A stretch of DNA of 64,000 nt, from assembly GCA_027924585.1 (NCBI GenBank), contig BSBM01000059.1:2356001-2420000 (forward strand), given 5' to 3'. Below, in pieces: positions 44,971-57,390 of the stretch; within the stretch, counting starts at the first letter, position 1; the number at the start of each line of letters is the position of its first letter. This stretch comes from Larix kaempferi (taxonomy: Eukaryota > Streptophyta > Pinopsida > Pinales > Pinaceae). The notes under the pieces were generated by a model. The model saw only the letters and a list, made by a program, of their open reading frames with translations. It was not told where the DNA came from and did not search any database. A program made the translations under genes and the position numbers.

Positions 44971-45299
44971 CATGGTTCTAGTAGGACACAGGGAGGATCA
45001 GATGGTTCGACAATGGATGATAATTGTTTATGAATGACAGGCTAAATGGTTTCTCTATACATGTCTTGTTTCACTTGTGAAATGTAACCATTTGTCTCCT
45101 TGAAATATAAAGTTGATATTTTTTCCTTGGAGAAAAAGGTAGCATTCTAATTCTTACATAAAGTTTCCAGGAAACGCATGAATGAATGTCTCGTGTGATT
45201 TTCACCAGTCCTAAAGTATCAATCTGTATTCTCTATTCACAATAATGTCAAGCAGCCAAATAATCAAAGATAAAGAATGCATAGGTTGTGTTGTAGAAT

Positions 45300-45677
45300 A
45301 CAAGTGACTCACCAAAAGCCAGCTGCTATATAAACTCATCAGTCTTGATAATTAGCCAATTATTTGGGGTAACTTTGGAAGCCGTTAAAAATTCAACAGC
45401 CTCTAACAAGCAATCAATACCCTATATGATACAAAAATTTCACCATCTCCCACTTAACTGAGAGCCAATGCTTCAGGCAAGCACAAATACAAGTGACTCA
45501 CCAAAAGCCAACTGCTATATAAACTCATCAGTCTTGATAATTAACCAATTATTTGGGGTAACTTTGGAAGCCATTAAAAACTCAACAGCCTCTAACAAGC
45601 AATCAATACCCTATATGATACAAACATTTCACCATCTCCCACTTAACTGAGAGCCAATGCTTCAAGCAAGCACAAAT
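45300..45677. repeat. 189-bp tandem duplication (two copies)
   Basis: The unit starting ACAAGTGACTCACCAAAAGCC occurs at 45300-45488 and 45489-45677 with few differences. The period is 63 codons, but stops occur in all frames that I read. No family was recognised. Confidence 0.9.
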
Positions 45678-46239
45678 GGTACATCTGATGAAAGGGCCTT
45701 CAGCGTTTGACATTTTGAGACTTCCTCTAATGGGGGAGATCGAGTAAAATGAACCCATAACCTACAGGTTGAAAGATCAATCATAAGAATCTAATAGAGG
45801 TATCAAAGAACATAAAAAAAGAACTTAAGGAGAAAATAGCAATGTTGCAGAATGAGCTGCTATGGTACCTATCGGTGGGTAAGGAAGTTGTTCTGGTGTA
45901 AGTGGAAGGAAGGAAGCACTCAGGTCAAAGGAGTGCGCTATGTATGCCCAAATAAATGTAGCGCTCACCACACTTTCATCTTTGTGCTACCCTGTATGCC
46001 CTAAGTTTATTAGTAGATAAATAGGAAAAAGAAGAGGGAAAGACAGGAGCAGAGCCATAAGCACTAGAAAGGGTGGTGGTTTATGTAGCTTCAGTAAGCA
46101 GATTCTAGCTCTGCCACCATAATCAAGCCTTTAGTCCCTGTACTATTACAATTACAATCAACACCAAATGATATCCTCTGGATGATGAAAAATTCACAGA
46201 TCCTTGTACATGATAATTTTGTTAATTTGGGAGAAGTTT

Positions 46240-46990
46240 CAGTACCAAGATGAAGTACCAATGGCACAATCCTTTTCTTTTGTAACCTTTTCAACATTTT
46301 TAGTCTCTTCTTTTTCCCTGTTTTGTGAAATCTTGACTTCCTTGAATATCTGCAATTTCTTCATGAATGTGAGTGCCTGATTGTTCCATTTGACTGCCAC
46401 TCTTTCTTTTCCAGACTTTGTTGGATTCCTTCTTGGACTTGTGTGAGACATTCTCTCTTGTCAATGGAAATTTTGATTTTCTGCAGGTTTGAGCTTTATG
46501 ACCAAATGCATTGCACCTGTAACATCTTACTGTGTAGCAGAATCTTGCAGTGTGTCCAATAAAGTTTCATCTCCGACATCTTATCATGTTCTTGGCATTT
46601 CCATAATTTCTTCTCCTAATTTCCATAATTTCCATTCCTAATTGAGTCTTGAATTGCCTGATCTCCTCATATTGTCTTTTGGTGATCTGCCTCAATTTAT
46701 GAATTTATTGTAGTTCTTTTGTGAGTTTAGCCTCTCGATCCACAATAACTTCATCAACTTCTTCAATCGTATGAGAGCAATCATCACATTCTGAGTTATT
46801 ACAAACAAAGTGTTCAGGAGAGCCTTTACCTTCATGGTTGATTGAGTTTTGCATCAAGTCTTTGATAGTAATGGCTTCAGTTTCCTATCCTTCGGATGAG
46901 TATAGATCCTTTAGTTTGTCCCAAATCTATTTAGCTGAGACACATTGTCCTACCCTTTCTTTGACAGGATCATGTAATCCATCAAATTAA
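46240..46990 (-). pseudogene. Copia gag fragment with double CCHC zinc knuckle
   Basis: On the minus strand the order is VSAK(stop)IWDKLKDLYSSEG, then AITIKDLMQNSINHEGK, a Glu/Lys-rich stretch, and RCRR(stop)NFIGHTARFC followed by CYRCNAFGHKAQTC. The last motif is a perfect CX2CX4HX4C knuckle; in the first the second Cys is a TGA stop. Plant Ty1/copia gag proteins use such knuckles to bind RNA. The 3' frame (46451-46240) is Lys-rich. Protease and pol do not follow, so this is a truncated remnant. Confidence 0.7.
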
Positions 46991-47080
46991 CCTTAAATCT
47001 CCATAAATAACTTTGTATCCTTGAATCAGGTAATCCGTCAGATTAACCTTAAATACCCATAAATAACTTTGTATCCTTGT
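46975..47080. repeat. 54-bp direct duplication
   Basis: The unit TAATCCATCAAATTAACC...AACTTTGTATCCTTG (from 46976) recurs as TAATCCGTCAGATTAACC...AACTTTGTATCCTTG (from about 47031), just before the SINE copy 2. Confidence 0.8.
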
Positions 47081-47082
47081 AG

Positions 47083-47275
47083 CCTGGTGGATTAGCTCAA
47101 TCAGTTCAAACGTATTATTTCAAGGTAGAGTTCATCATGAAGTCTCCAGTTCTAATCAATCTAAGCCCCACAGGGTTACTCACTCTTATAGTGGTTGGCA
47201 GTTGAACCACCCTCCATCCAGATATTCCAGGGAACTGGGGGGTGCTAGTAAGGTTTTCCTTGGTTTTTAAAAGTG
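47083..47275 (+). mobile_element. SINE-like element, copy 2
   Basis: It begins CCTGGTGGATTAGCTCAATC (box-A-like) and has CTCCAGTTCTAATC (box-B-like). Its body shares TGGTTGGCAGTTGAACC, CCCTCCATCC and AAGGTTTTCCTT with copy 1 at 6985-7172. The two copies are diverged, which suggests an old family. Confidence 0.55.
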
Positions 47276-50200
47276 TTTGTGTGTGCACACACATATTATT
47301 TCCATCCCCAATCTGTGGTCCACTGAAAAATTCAGTGGTATGATCTAGCCATTCCGACATCCCTTCCCCTATTTCCGCAGTTCCAGAAAATCGTGCAACA
47401 TAGACCATGACTGTGGGTGAAGCAATGAAAACCATTAAGTGTCCTTTGGGGAATGCCCTGGACAAATAGGGCATGGTTGGGTGATCTTGTAATAATCCCA
47501 ACCAGCTGGAGATATTTTAACATCTAAGGCCAAAGAGAAAAATCTAGTGATGGGTATCTAACAGCTCAACCCAGAATCAAAGGTGTATATGTGCTGGAAC
47601 AAACCAGTGCATGTAAAACTCATGTAAGTGGAACATGTCCCAAGGGTGTGCGAGGGTGTGCATTGTCAGACTGCCATGATGTCCTCTTCATCTCTGGCCA
47701 TGGTATCTATAATATGCTTAACCCCCCAATATATGGGCAAGAAAGAGAAATGACTAGTCTGGTAGGATTGGGACTGGATATGGTCCATAAGCTCTAGCAT
47801 GTATGAGTGATCACCTCACTACAGGAAGACACATATTAAGGTCTCAATCTCATAAAAATCACAGCACTGACAAATTATATCTTCATATGAGATATGGTAG
47901 TCAGTCGAAACCCGAGGCCAGTGGGAACAAACCCTCAACTTGCCAAGCAAGATCCTCGAATAGTATGCCCAGCGAGTGTAGTCAAGACAAACAATGGGGA
48001 TGCCCGTTAGCTACAGAAAGTGCTCAGAGTGGACGGCCATCTTAGGCTATTGAGAAAACACAAAGCAATCTCACTGACAAAATGATTTGTAAGATTAGAA
48101 ACGACCCTCTTAATGTCATATGAACAAGCACTTGTATACCAGTTTGCTTTGACCGAGCGCTAAAGCAGAAAAGAAACAGGGAACGCTACCTACAATATTG
48201 TGTCAGTAAAAATTTAATGAGTGACAAAGGCAGCAAGGTCCATGGACAACTATCCATCACAAGTTGGCAAAAATTCAAACAAGTAATGTGGCAAAGGTAT
48301 TACCTGAGGAGTTATGCAAGAGCACTGCAGGTAAAAAGTTTATTTTTGAGATAGATGGTAGGACAAAATTCCATGGAGCGAAGCGATTTCTACTGCTACA
48401 TACTCAGTCTGAAGGTTTCTGATAATACTTAAGTGAACAGGTGAACTACACGTGTCAATCTAAAAGGGGTTGGATGTGTTCAAGATTTGGAGTTCAGGTA
48501 GGCTTATAGCAATCTAAGACTCTAAGTGTATGAATGGGGGGGAAACATAGGATTCTGAGGCATTCTGAGGACGAGAATGAATGTATTACAACATCAATTA
48601 AAATCAACTACATCAAACATGTGATGACAATAGAACAACAAATTCAAGAAAGGTCAACAAATATGATATCCACAAAACTCTACTTTATATTATAAGACCA
48701 TCCATGATACAAAAGTATAATATCAGACTTTACAAGCAGAGATGCTTTGAGTTGAGTCTTAAGAAGCATTATGCTGGACAAGTCTTGTTAGATCGCTCAA
48801 GACAACCATCTTGTTTTTCCAGGTTGTAGCTTGCTTGATGACTTATGTTAATACCACCAGTGAATTCGTAGATGAATTCCTATCTACCGATCACAATGAT
48901 TGACATTTTGGTTCCATAATGGTTATTATTTTGTTGCAATGGTTCATTTTCCGCACTGTTTTGTTGCAATGGTTCATCTTCCGTGCTATTTTACATTCTG
49001 GACATTATGACAAGTTGGAGAAATACAATTAGGTCTATGGCTTGGCTGTATCTGAGAGCCATGGGACTACAACTACAGTCATGGAAGAAACTATAACGAC
49101 CATAAAAGTTAACTGGAAACTAGCAACCCACAACAAATGATTGATCAACAAAAAGGACCATATATCCAATTACTATCACCCAATTCAAGACTCTACGATG
49201 CCACCAACTTTGTGGCCAGGACAAACTTTTGGGGGAATATATTTCAACTTGGAAACAAAATTTAAAAAAACTAAACTAAGGCAATACGAGCTCCGTTTAC
49301 ACTGGCTCCTTTATGTGTGTACCATATTCTATTTCTTAGCCTTAAATATGTACGATTGCAGGCATACCTCTAAAATCCACCATTGTTGGACATGCATAGT
49401 ATTTCATCATTCTGAAGATATAGATTTGTTCTTTCGTCTATCAGTATTAAACCTGTTGATAGGTCATCTAACTCTATATGGAGAGTCGATATCAATCACA
49501 GTAGAACATGGAAACTTATGCTTGCATAACTCTAATGGAAGGAATTATTCACAGAAAAATATATCTAGAGAAAAATGCCACACACGGGCAAAAAAATTCC
49601 AGGCAACAATAAAATTAGAGCCAATGAGTTCATATATCAGCTTATCTGGAACGGATTAATGACAAATGTCATGAAATTCCAGGCAACAATAAAATCAGAG
49701 CCAATGAGTTCATATATCAGCTTATCTGGAACGTATTAATGACAAATGTCATGCATAGGTATCCATAAATCAACATTACCCCATTTCAAAACAAACCATA
49801 CATGGCATTCTTTTATGTCTAGTAAGAAATCTAGCCTGCAAACATCCATTTTGTAAAGCTTTTCATAATAAAAGTGTATTTATAAGTTAATATCATAGAA
49901 ACCTCTTTGATTGTAAACATTCGAAGGGTAATAATCTGAACATGCACATAATGATGAATACCATACTGAAGACATGGTCTAGCAGAAACATAACAATAAC
50001 CACAGAGAAAGTAAAATGTAGATAGAAAACCTAGACAAACTGCGATAATTGACCCTTAAAACTGCATCTCTATATTTTACAAACAAAATCTCACCCATGA
50101 TAACAAACATGTATAACTTCAATTGAATATAAGCAATTTTAACCTAAGCAAGGATCCCATTTTACCCTTGAAAACAAATAATAATAAAGTTATCTAAAGA

Positions 50201-50350
50201 ATAAGAGACATTCGGAATCAAGCAACATACATTTAAATGTATTGCAAACAAATCTCAAAATTGGAACCTTTTGAGAAAGAACAAAGGGCATGCCATAACA
50301 AATTACTAGCATTGCACTATACTAAATGAAAATCTACCTTCATAAAAACT
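47276..50350. other. No gene recognised
   Basis: The longest frame (49141-49659, 172 aa) shows no family motif and odd composition, and its 3' end lies in a local duplication: ATTCCAGGCAACAATAAAAT...GACAAATGTCATG at 49598-49673 is repeated at 49674-49752. The rest is unassigned AT-rich sequence. Confidence 0.45.
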
Positions 50351-50353
50351 TAC

Positions 50354-50772
50354 CTTCCAATAAAATCTACAATATCTGGAAACTTCCCAGTATTACACTT
50401 AGCATTCCGACTGTAAATCTCAACAGACTCATCTCCCATGTAGTGAATCTACCTCCACATATTTGGAAAAAATATTAAATCATCAGAACTGTGAGTGAAC
50501 TACAACATAACATAGATGGCCATCATCCCAAAAAATCTTTCCTGTGCACGCTCCCCATCATACTTATACTCACAAGTAAATTTCGTGTCCTGAAATTTAT
50601 CCAAAATCTCCAAAACTCCTTTTGTAGGTTTGGCCAACATAGGACCAACAAGAACCCCCAAGGTAAATGTACAAACTTCAGGCAACTTGAAAACACCGAC
50701 ATCAAGCAAAGCATGAACAATTTTATCATATATTGGCAAGACTGAGTATATTTGCTTGACTATCCTGCCAGC
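50354..50772 (-). pseudogene. DNA ligase 1 (LIG1) fragment, two exons
   Basis: Exon one (50772-50542, acceptor TGTGCAG) encodes RIVKQIYSVLPIYDKIVHAL, LGVLVGPMLAKPTKGVLEIL and TCEYKYDGERAQ. This includes the adenylation motif KYDGER with the active-site lysine. Exon two (50448-50354, donor GTAAGT) continues IHYMGDESVEIYSRNAKCNT then GKFPDIVDFIGR. The spacing and sequence match the start of the nucleotidyltransferase domain of eukaryotic DNA ligase 1, which seals Okazaki fragments. The first exon ends CAG|GAAAG, so its GT donor is lost although the reading would join correctly. Arg-to-Cys at AKCN fits CpG decay. No other ligase exon was found nearby, so it is a fragment. Confidence 0.88.
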
Positions 50773-52790
50773 CTGCACATTAACATATATAAAAATGAAC
50801 AAATTATTATTCAAATTCAATGCCAAATGTGATAGCTCATTATGCATTGACTTGAAATATAAATTACCAATTCTCACAAGCCAAAAATAAAAATGCACCA
50901 GAACAACATAGTATCTCTGAATGATAAAATGCTTTCACTCTAGCGCTCCATGAATGCTCTACTCTGGTGCTCCATGATAATGTGCGCCTCAACATTCTAC
51001 TCCAGTGCTCCATGAACTCTCTACAACTAACTCTCTATCTTTTAGGATTATCTGGCTATGGAATCAATAACCCAATTCAAATGACAACAATCCTTATCAT
51101 CCATTCATTGGCTCACTACCGAACTTTCCTAAACTCTTCATCTTACCCCTACATCTCTCCATGTCCAATCTAAGTTTTCAGCATCTACTGGATTCTTCAG
51201 ATTCATTTTTGTCACTTCAATTTTAGCTAGAACATTCATATTTTTTCCCATAGTTTAAAACTTTGAATCCATTGTGACCTTTCATGTTCCGTGGCATGCT
51301 CTCAGTCATGCAATCACCATTCCATGCTCCCCTAGTTCATCTATGGACTTAGCTATTTAAAATATACCGCTGCATCACATATCTAATCATAAATATCAGT
51401 ATAGAGATGCTTGACAACAAAAATCCATGCTCACAGGAAGAATACTTTTAATTGTTGCTGGCAAGGATTCCCATGCAACATGCGGGAAGGAATGCACAAA
51501 ATGGAGTAAGTTGTGAATGATGAAACGAACTAAATGGTGAAGTACAAAGGAAAAAATTGAGAAATTTTAGTGTGGAGGGTGATGATGAAAGGTGCCCATG
51601 TGTACAATTAATGTCATTGTAATGGGATGTGAGGGTACCATGTCTCCATAATCAATATGGAGATGTAGCATATCCTCACGAGGTAGATTGATATCACCAA
51701 TGTGTGGACCTTTTAATTGAAGGATTCAATTGATAATAGAAAATTTAATACATTGGAAAACATGTAGGGTTACGATAATGTGGATAAGTTTATGAAAACA
51801 CCTTGCCATAAGCAATGATCAAATATGAAAGGATAGTTCTAATTTCTACATTTCTTCGTCACTTTAAGTACACTATGTTCATTAAAAGAAGACAAGCTCC
51901 ATAGAAGCAACCCTTCTATCAACAGACAAATCAACAATTTGAATTGGTTCATAGGACAAATGCATAGTCTTTTAGGATGTTTATTGTTTAGCCATTGAAT
52001 TCCCCAAAGTTGGCTTTATTCTTCAACATATAAAGTTGTCTTTATTCTTCAATTGATGATTCGGATGCTTAAAAATGTGTTTTGTTGCAACAATCTAAGT
52101 CTATGATGGTTTTTTTTTGCAAGACCCACTAGTTAAAGGGAAGATAATTTGTGATGCTAAACTTCAAAAGCTTTTGTCCTGTGAGAATTTTGTTGACTTT
52201 GAAATGACAAAGTTGTTAGCTCCTCATTTTTTAAAAGGATAACACTACAAATGTTATGGCTACTTGTAACTGTTTAAATCAATTCTATGACAAATTCATG
52301 AAGATCAAGACATCCAAAAGATTTGTTTGGGATGTTGTACTATAACATTTCCTTTTGAGACATTAAACTATTCTAGCACTATGCAATCATGATCTATGGT
52401 TGAGAGATTTGGAGAGCATTCAAATCAATATGCATGGATTATGGGTTCCTTTCTTGTGATGCTTGTCTAACTATGTTCTTTTTCTGGACAATTATTAACC
52501 ATTTGAATACTTTTCTTTTTCCAGGTGTTGTTTGACTGCATGTTTCCTATTCTTTTATGTTGTGATTACCAAATGCTTGGGTTTATCTCCTATGTTATAA
52601 TTTATTCCAATGTTCTTGTGATTTTCATGTATAATGAAAAAAATTGAGATGGAATATTTTTCGAAGAAAATGCATCTTCTATTACACTGAATATACAAGA
52701 AGATCACATCAAAGCGTATATGCCTTTGGTTGATGTGATCTCGAAGCCTATATGCGTTTGGTTGATTGGAATAATGCACAAACAAATTTT
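50773..52790. other. No gene recognised
   Basis: Unassigned AT-rich sequence. A short repeat of GTATATGC.TTTGGTTGAT occurs twice near 52715-52770. Confidence 0.45.
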
Positions 52791-52799
52791 TTCCACCTG

Positions 52800-53065
52800 G
52801 CTTTTAGTTTACTCATATTGTCTTTTCTTCCAGAATTAACAAATAAAAAATATAGCCAAAGATTGTGAAGTGGCTTACCTTGGTTTCCTGCAGGACCATG
52901 CCTCCTCAGGTGTGACTTATTTCACTTCTCTGGTGGGACTCATGTTCAACAAATAAACTGCTCTATGCATTGCTTCTTCCCAATATTTGTATGGAAGTGA
53001 GTTTCCTTGCAACATACGCTTCACCATCTCTACTAATGACCTTCTAATTCTTTCAACATCTTTGT
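52800..53065 (-). mobile_element. Copia integrase fragment
   Basis: The minus strand reads ANKDVERIRRSLVEMVKRML then QGNSLPYKYWEEAMHRAVYL and LNMSPTREVK, a stop, VTPEEAW, and after a frameshift SHFTIFGYIF. This is the second half of the Ty1/copia integrase core (..ER.NRTL.EM.R.ML....LP..FW.EA...A.YL.N..P......TP.E.W.G.KP...HL..FG). Flanking protease and RT are not recognised. Confidence 0.7.
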
Positions 53066-54183
53066 TTGCCTCTAGGTTCATGCCTATTGTCTATCCAGAG
53101 AACTTCCGCGGGATTTATTTTCTACTGCAGCCCTATACATCTTGAATACATCAAATGCATTTATTTGCTTCTGTCTTCTTGTCTCTGCCAATACCACAAC
53201 GTGCAAGGAAACTTTCATAAAAATATATGGATACCAACCCAGGTAAACTCTAAGAGGGATACACTCACTAAACTTGGCCAGATACAGCCTCTCATAAACA
53301 GACATACCAAATAGTGTATTCAGAATTGTTTGGGTCACTTGGAATCGTTGGATTCTAATTCGGCTTAGTTAGAAAACAATACCACGCTGAGGTTGAAGAG
53401 ATTGGCCTCTTTAACTAAGAGTGAAGCCCCCACTGCAATGATCTCACTCACTGATGCAAACGCTTCTTTATTGATCTTGTTTTTATTTCAAGGCCGTGAA
53501 ACCCTATCACTGGCGCTGAGGGTATTCTTGCCATTTTCTCCTCAGGGAATCTGGGCTTCTTGTGGAACTATGCAAGTATTTAACCATCCAACATTTTTTG
53601 AGCCTCAGAGAGATCATGCTTTCCAAAATAAAACTCGCACGCAAATCTATCAGAAGATGTTGTGGACTTTCGATAGGCCCATCTCGGCCATAATTGTTCT
53701 CGCAGTAAATCATCGCTGCAATTAAGGATTGAGGGAATGAATTGTATATCTTGCCAGTTGATTGAATGACATACCCGACAAGTGCAGATCTAAGAGTTGA
53801 GTGGAGGTATTTTTTGATCATTCTCAAACAGTCCAAAAATCAAAGCATAATTATATTCAGATGGAAGAAGTGGTTGAATGATAAATAGGTCAAGTTCCCA
53901 AGGCTTACAAATCAAACAAGTATGGTGGTATGAAAAAGCTCGGATGTTGAGTCTGCAGAAGGGCTTCCCACTCTGAATTCGCAAATGAATCAAGCTATTG
54001 GAGGGATAGATAGAGATACTATGCTATGGGCCTGAACGCTTTCAATGCTTTCTTCCCAATCATTTCCTCTGAATGGATGGCGAGCTACTGAGTGATCCCA
54101 CCGGTCTGCAAGGTTCAATATTTCCTGCTAGGTCATTCCTCCTTGCCTTAAATTCCATTCAATCGAAGTAACCAAAGAGGTAT
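53066..54183. other. Unassigned, several overlapping frames
   Basis: Open frames on both strands (53084-53338 minus, 53393-53725 plus, 53507-53836 minus) carry no motif that I can name. The region may belong to the same retroelement as the integrase fragment, but this is not shown. Confidence 0.35.
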
Positions 54184-54690
54184 CACTAGTACATATGGTC
54201 AAAATTGCCACGATTTTTCGTTGTAATTGCCACAATTTTTCATTGTAATTGCCACGATTTTTCATTGTAATTGCAACGATTCGAGTTTCATTTTTTCGTG
54301 GCTACCGTTTCGTGGATATAGGGACGAAGATTCACAATCGTGGCAATGGAAACGCTCCCCATTGGCCACGTGTCACCTATACAACAGTTCTCAGATCTTC
54401 GGAATTTGAAACCGCCCATGAATTTTCGTCGCTATATCGACGCACATCTTCTATAAATTTCCACACATAAGCCAAACCTTCCATGAAAGTGCGTCGTAGT
54501 ATACACGAATCGAATCACTAACTTTCGTGGCAGGTTCAGCATCTGCGTGGAAACATTTTCTATAGTTCCACGAATGTTCGTCTCAATATCCACTCATCGA
54601 TTCTCTAACTTTCATGTCAGGTTCAGCATCAGCGTGGAAATATTTTCTATAGTCTACCTGAATGTTCGTCGATATATTGAGGATACCTGG
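54184..54690 (-). mobile_element. CACTA-type transposon terminus with subterminal repeats
   Basis: The edge reads CACTAGTACATATGGTC, a CACTA-type terminus. It is followed by four 22-bp repeats (AATTGCCACGATTTTTCATTGT at 54203-54282, last copy diverged). Further TTCGTGG/CCACGAA words follow, then an about 85-bp tandem repeat (ACTTTCGTGGCAGGTTCAGC and its variant, 54520-54680). CACTA elements have such short terminal repeats and motif arrays bound by the TnpA-type protein. The inner direction is rightward, so the Transposase_24-type gene at 59.25-60.65 kb could belong to the same element. The opposite end was not found in the window. Confidence 0.55.
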
Positions 54691-57390
54691 AAGTGTTAAA
54701 AAAAATAAAGCAGACTAAATGGAAATCCTAGAATCATTTTCGAGAAACCATATGTCAAGGAACAATATAAGTTGCTACAATCTCTACAATATATAAGCAA
54801 CATGAGAAGTTACATCTACAATAATATTTTATGCTAATCCATGTCGTTGGAGAAAAAAGTCAATGCAATCTTGAAAATTCTTCAACTAAGCAAACACATC
54901 ACTTGCATTTCTATCAACACTCTTTGATTATGGACACCAATTCCAATATATATATTCTATACAACATGCCTCCTAGAAATAAATAGTCAAACAATGGTTA
55001 AGAAAATTATCTATAAATAAGGAATTATTTCTATCATTTTCATCAATGCAAAACAACCTCATTCTCAGTAATATTGAGGTGGCCCAGCGACAACATTCTT
55101 AACAATATTGAAGTAGCTTATAGACATTGTGATCCCTACTTGAAACTATCCATTGCATATTTCAATCTTTTGACTATCCAATTAAGAATATCATTGACAG
55201 GATACTCACATATGGATCAAAAGACAACATTCAAAAGTCGTTGCAGGTGATGGAGCATTATATTTGATATTATTCTTCCTCGCGCAATCTTGGTGTAACA
55301 ATAGATCCAACATCCATAATCTTCAATAATATAGCTGCATTGTGTTACACCATAAATTCAAGAAAGGTCGACTTTGAAGGATCCATCAAAATGGAATGAA
55401 TCTAGGGTTCACGCCACTTTTATTTGAATGCTATAAGTCTCCAAAATTTCTAGTGCCCTAACACAGTCTTCCACAAAGGTAATATCAGTCCATAGTTTGC
55501 ACTCCAGGTATAAGCAGTCCTTTAAAAATGAAGATTTAAGCCAAATGTGGAAGAGTGGGATCAACACATTCACCAGTCACCCTAGTATCATTGTAGTTTG
55601 GGGTTTCCACATGGCTCCAATGATCCTTCATATTCTTTCCATTGGGATTATGATACTTTGATAGATATGGCATTCTCCAAGGCTTTCACTCCACAAGGTG
55701 GCATTACCAGTCTTCACAATGGAGTCACCATGATATCAAGTTGTCCAACACTTACTGGTTCACCAGTCTCACACACTCCGACTCTTATAATTGTGACACA
55801 TTTTCACCATGCAATCATTGTGATATAAAAATAAATCCAATTCCACTAGTTACCACTCACCCAATGCACAACCAATAGAACCAATTTTTAGCTCTTCAAA
55901 AGAAGTGAGGCAGTCCGCGTAGCTCTCAAAAAATGTAGAAGTAGAATGGTCTAGGGTTCTCACCATCTTCATTGTTTCAATCTGTTCCAACTTTCCAGTC
56001 ATCACCGCAGCTTGGAGAGAGGTCTTCACTAGCTGAGGTTTCACCCACAACATCAAACAATGTTAACTTCATAGGGAAATTCGCACCAATAGAGGGAATT
56101 TTCAGCAATATCAATAACTCTACACAGTTGCAGAAATATTTGTACTAGGTTTTTCATGGAGTAATAGATAAAAGGACACACATATTAGGGTTCTCCACTG
56201 GGTTTTCTCTAGTTCACATTTGGAACACTCCACTTAGGTCCATTCACTAGTATTCAACTCAGTTCATCAATGCACAACACAATGCTTCTCTTCAGGAGGA
56301 CTGATATGCAACTCAATGGTATCACTTCTCACTATTATGGAAGGATCACACACCAAAAATCATCCAAAAAATCTCACTCCAATGCAATAGTCAACAGTAC
56401 TCTCAATGCACAATTTCACGGGAAAGCATACATACCAGAATGGACACTACGCAGAACATACTTTGACCAGGGACAAATATCCTAGAGACCTATGCAAATA
56501 GCTCAAGAAATTGAAAAAGAAGAACAGTTTTTTGAAGGTTCAAATCTTGCAACAAAAGCATAAGGAGCAGTTGAACATGATTAAGACATGGAGGTACAAA
56601 CATGACACTTTTTGCTGAGTTATTTATTTGATTAAGATTTCATTTCAAATAAAAAGTGCACAAAGATCATTTGGCGTTTGGGAGAAAAATGAAAAATACT
56701 GGACTACATGTATAATGTAGTTTATAGAATTCCCTACTCCGATAGTTTTCATGTATAATGAAATTTCCCAATCGCCATCGAAACTCCAACTTTCGGTAAC
56801 CACCATAATTTCTGTAGCTTGCAATTTGTAAAAGACCACAATGCCCAGATTGTTCATAAAATACCACAATTTGATATTAATGAAGTAGTGAATACTCAAC
56901 AGTGTAGAATAAGTCCTGTAGGTGACTGCTAATGTCTCCTTCAATCAACAGCTACTAAATAAACCAATATATTGCATTCCTTGTTTCCCCAAGTTACCCT
57001 CAGCACCCAAAATAACCAAAGGAAACATTACTGGTGTATATGGTTATCATACCACTTATAATGTTTTTTTCAATACAACAATTGAAAAAAGAAGACTCTA
57101 TCCCATGAAATCAATACTTAAGGAAATCAATTTTATGGTATTGTGCACCAGAAAAAATTTCGTTCATGGAATCATTTGCATAAGGGAATGAAGGAAATTA
57201 TAAAATCTGTAATTGACTATGCCAAGCTGACCCATCATCTTTATTTTCTTTCTCAGATTCTTACAACTTAAGGAAATCAACATCTTAAACACTGTGATAT
57301 GGTAATCGATACCTGTGTTTACACAAGAATCATAAGATCAGGAAACTAACAAACAAGGGATATATGGTTAATCACCTGACAACTCATCAA
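54691..57390. other. No gene recognised
   Basis: The sequence has only short frames (55598-55828 and 55850-56056 among them) without family motifs. If the CACTA interpretation holds, this is non-coding interior or later insertions. Confidence 0.4.

Noticed and set aside
49141-49659. 172-aa open frame as a host gene
   Set aside because: No family motif, no splice context, and its 3' end lies in a local duplication; likely chance.
53507-53836. 109-aa minus-strand frame near the integrase fragment
   Set aside because: I could not match it to integrase, reverse transcriptase or any host family.
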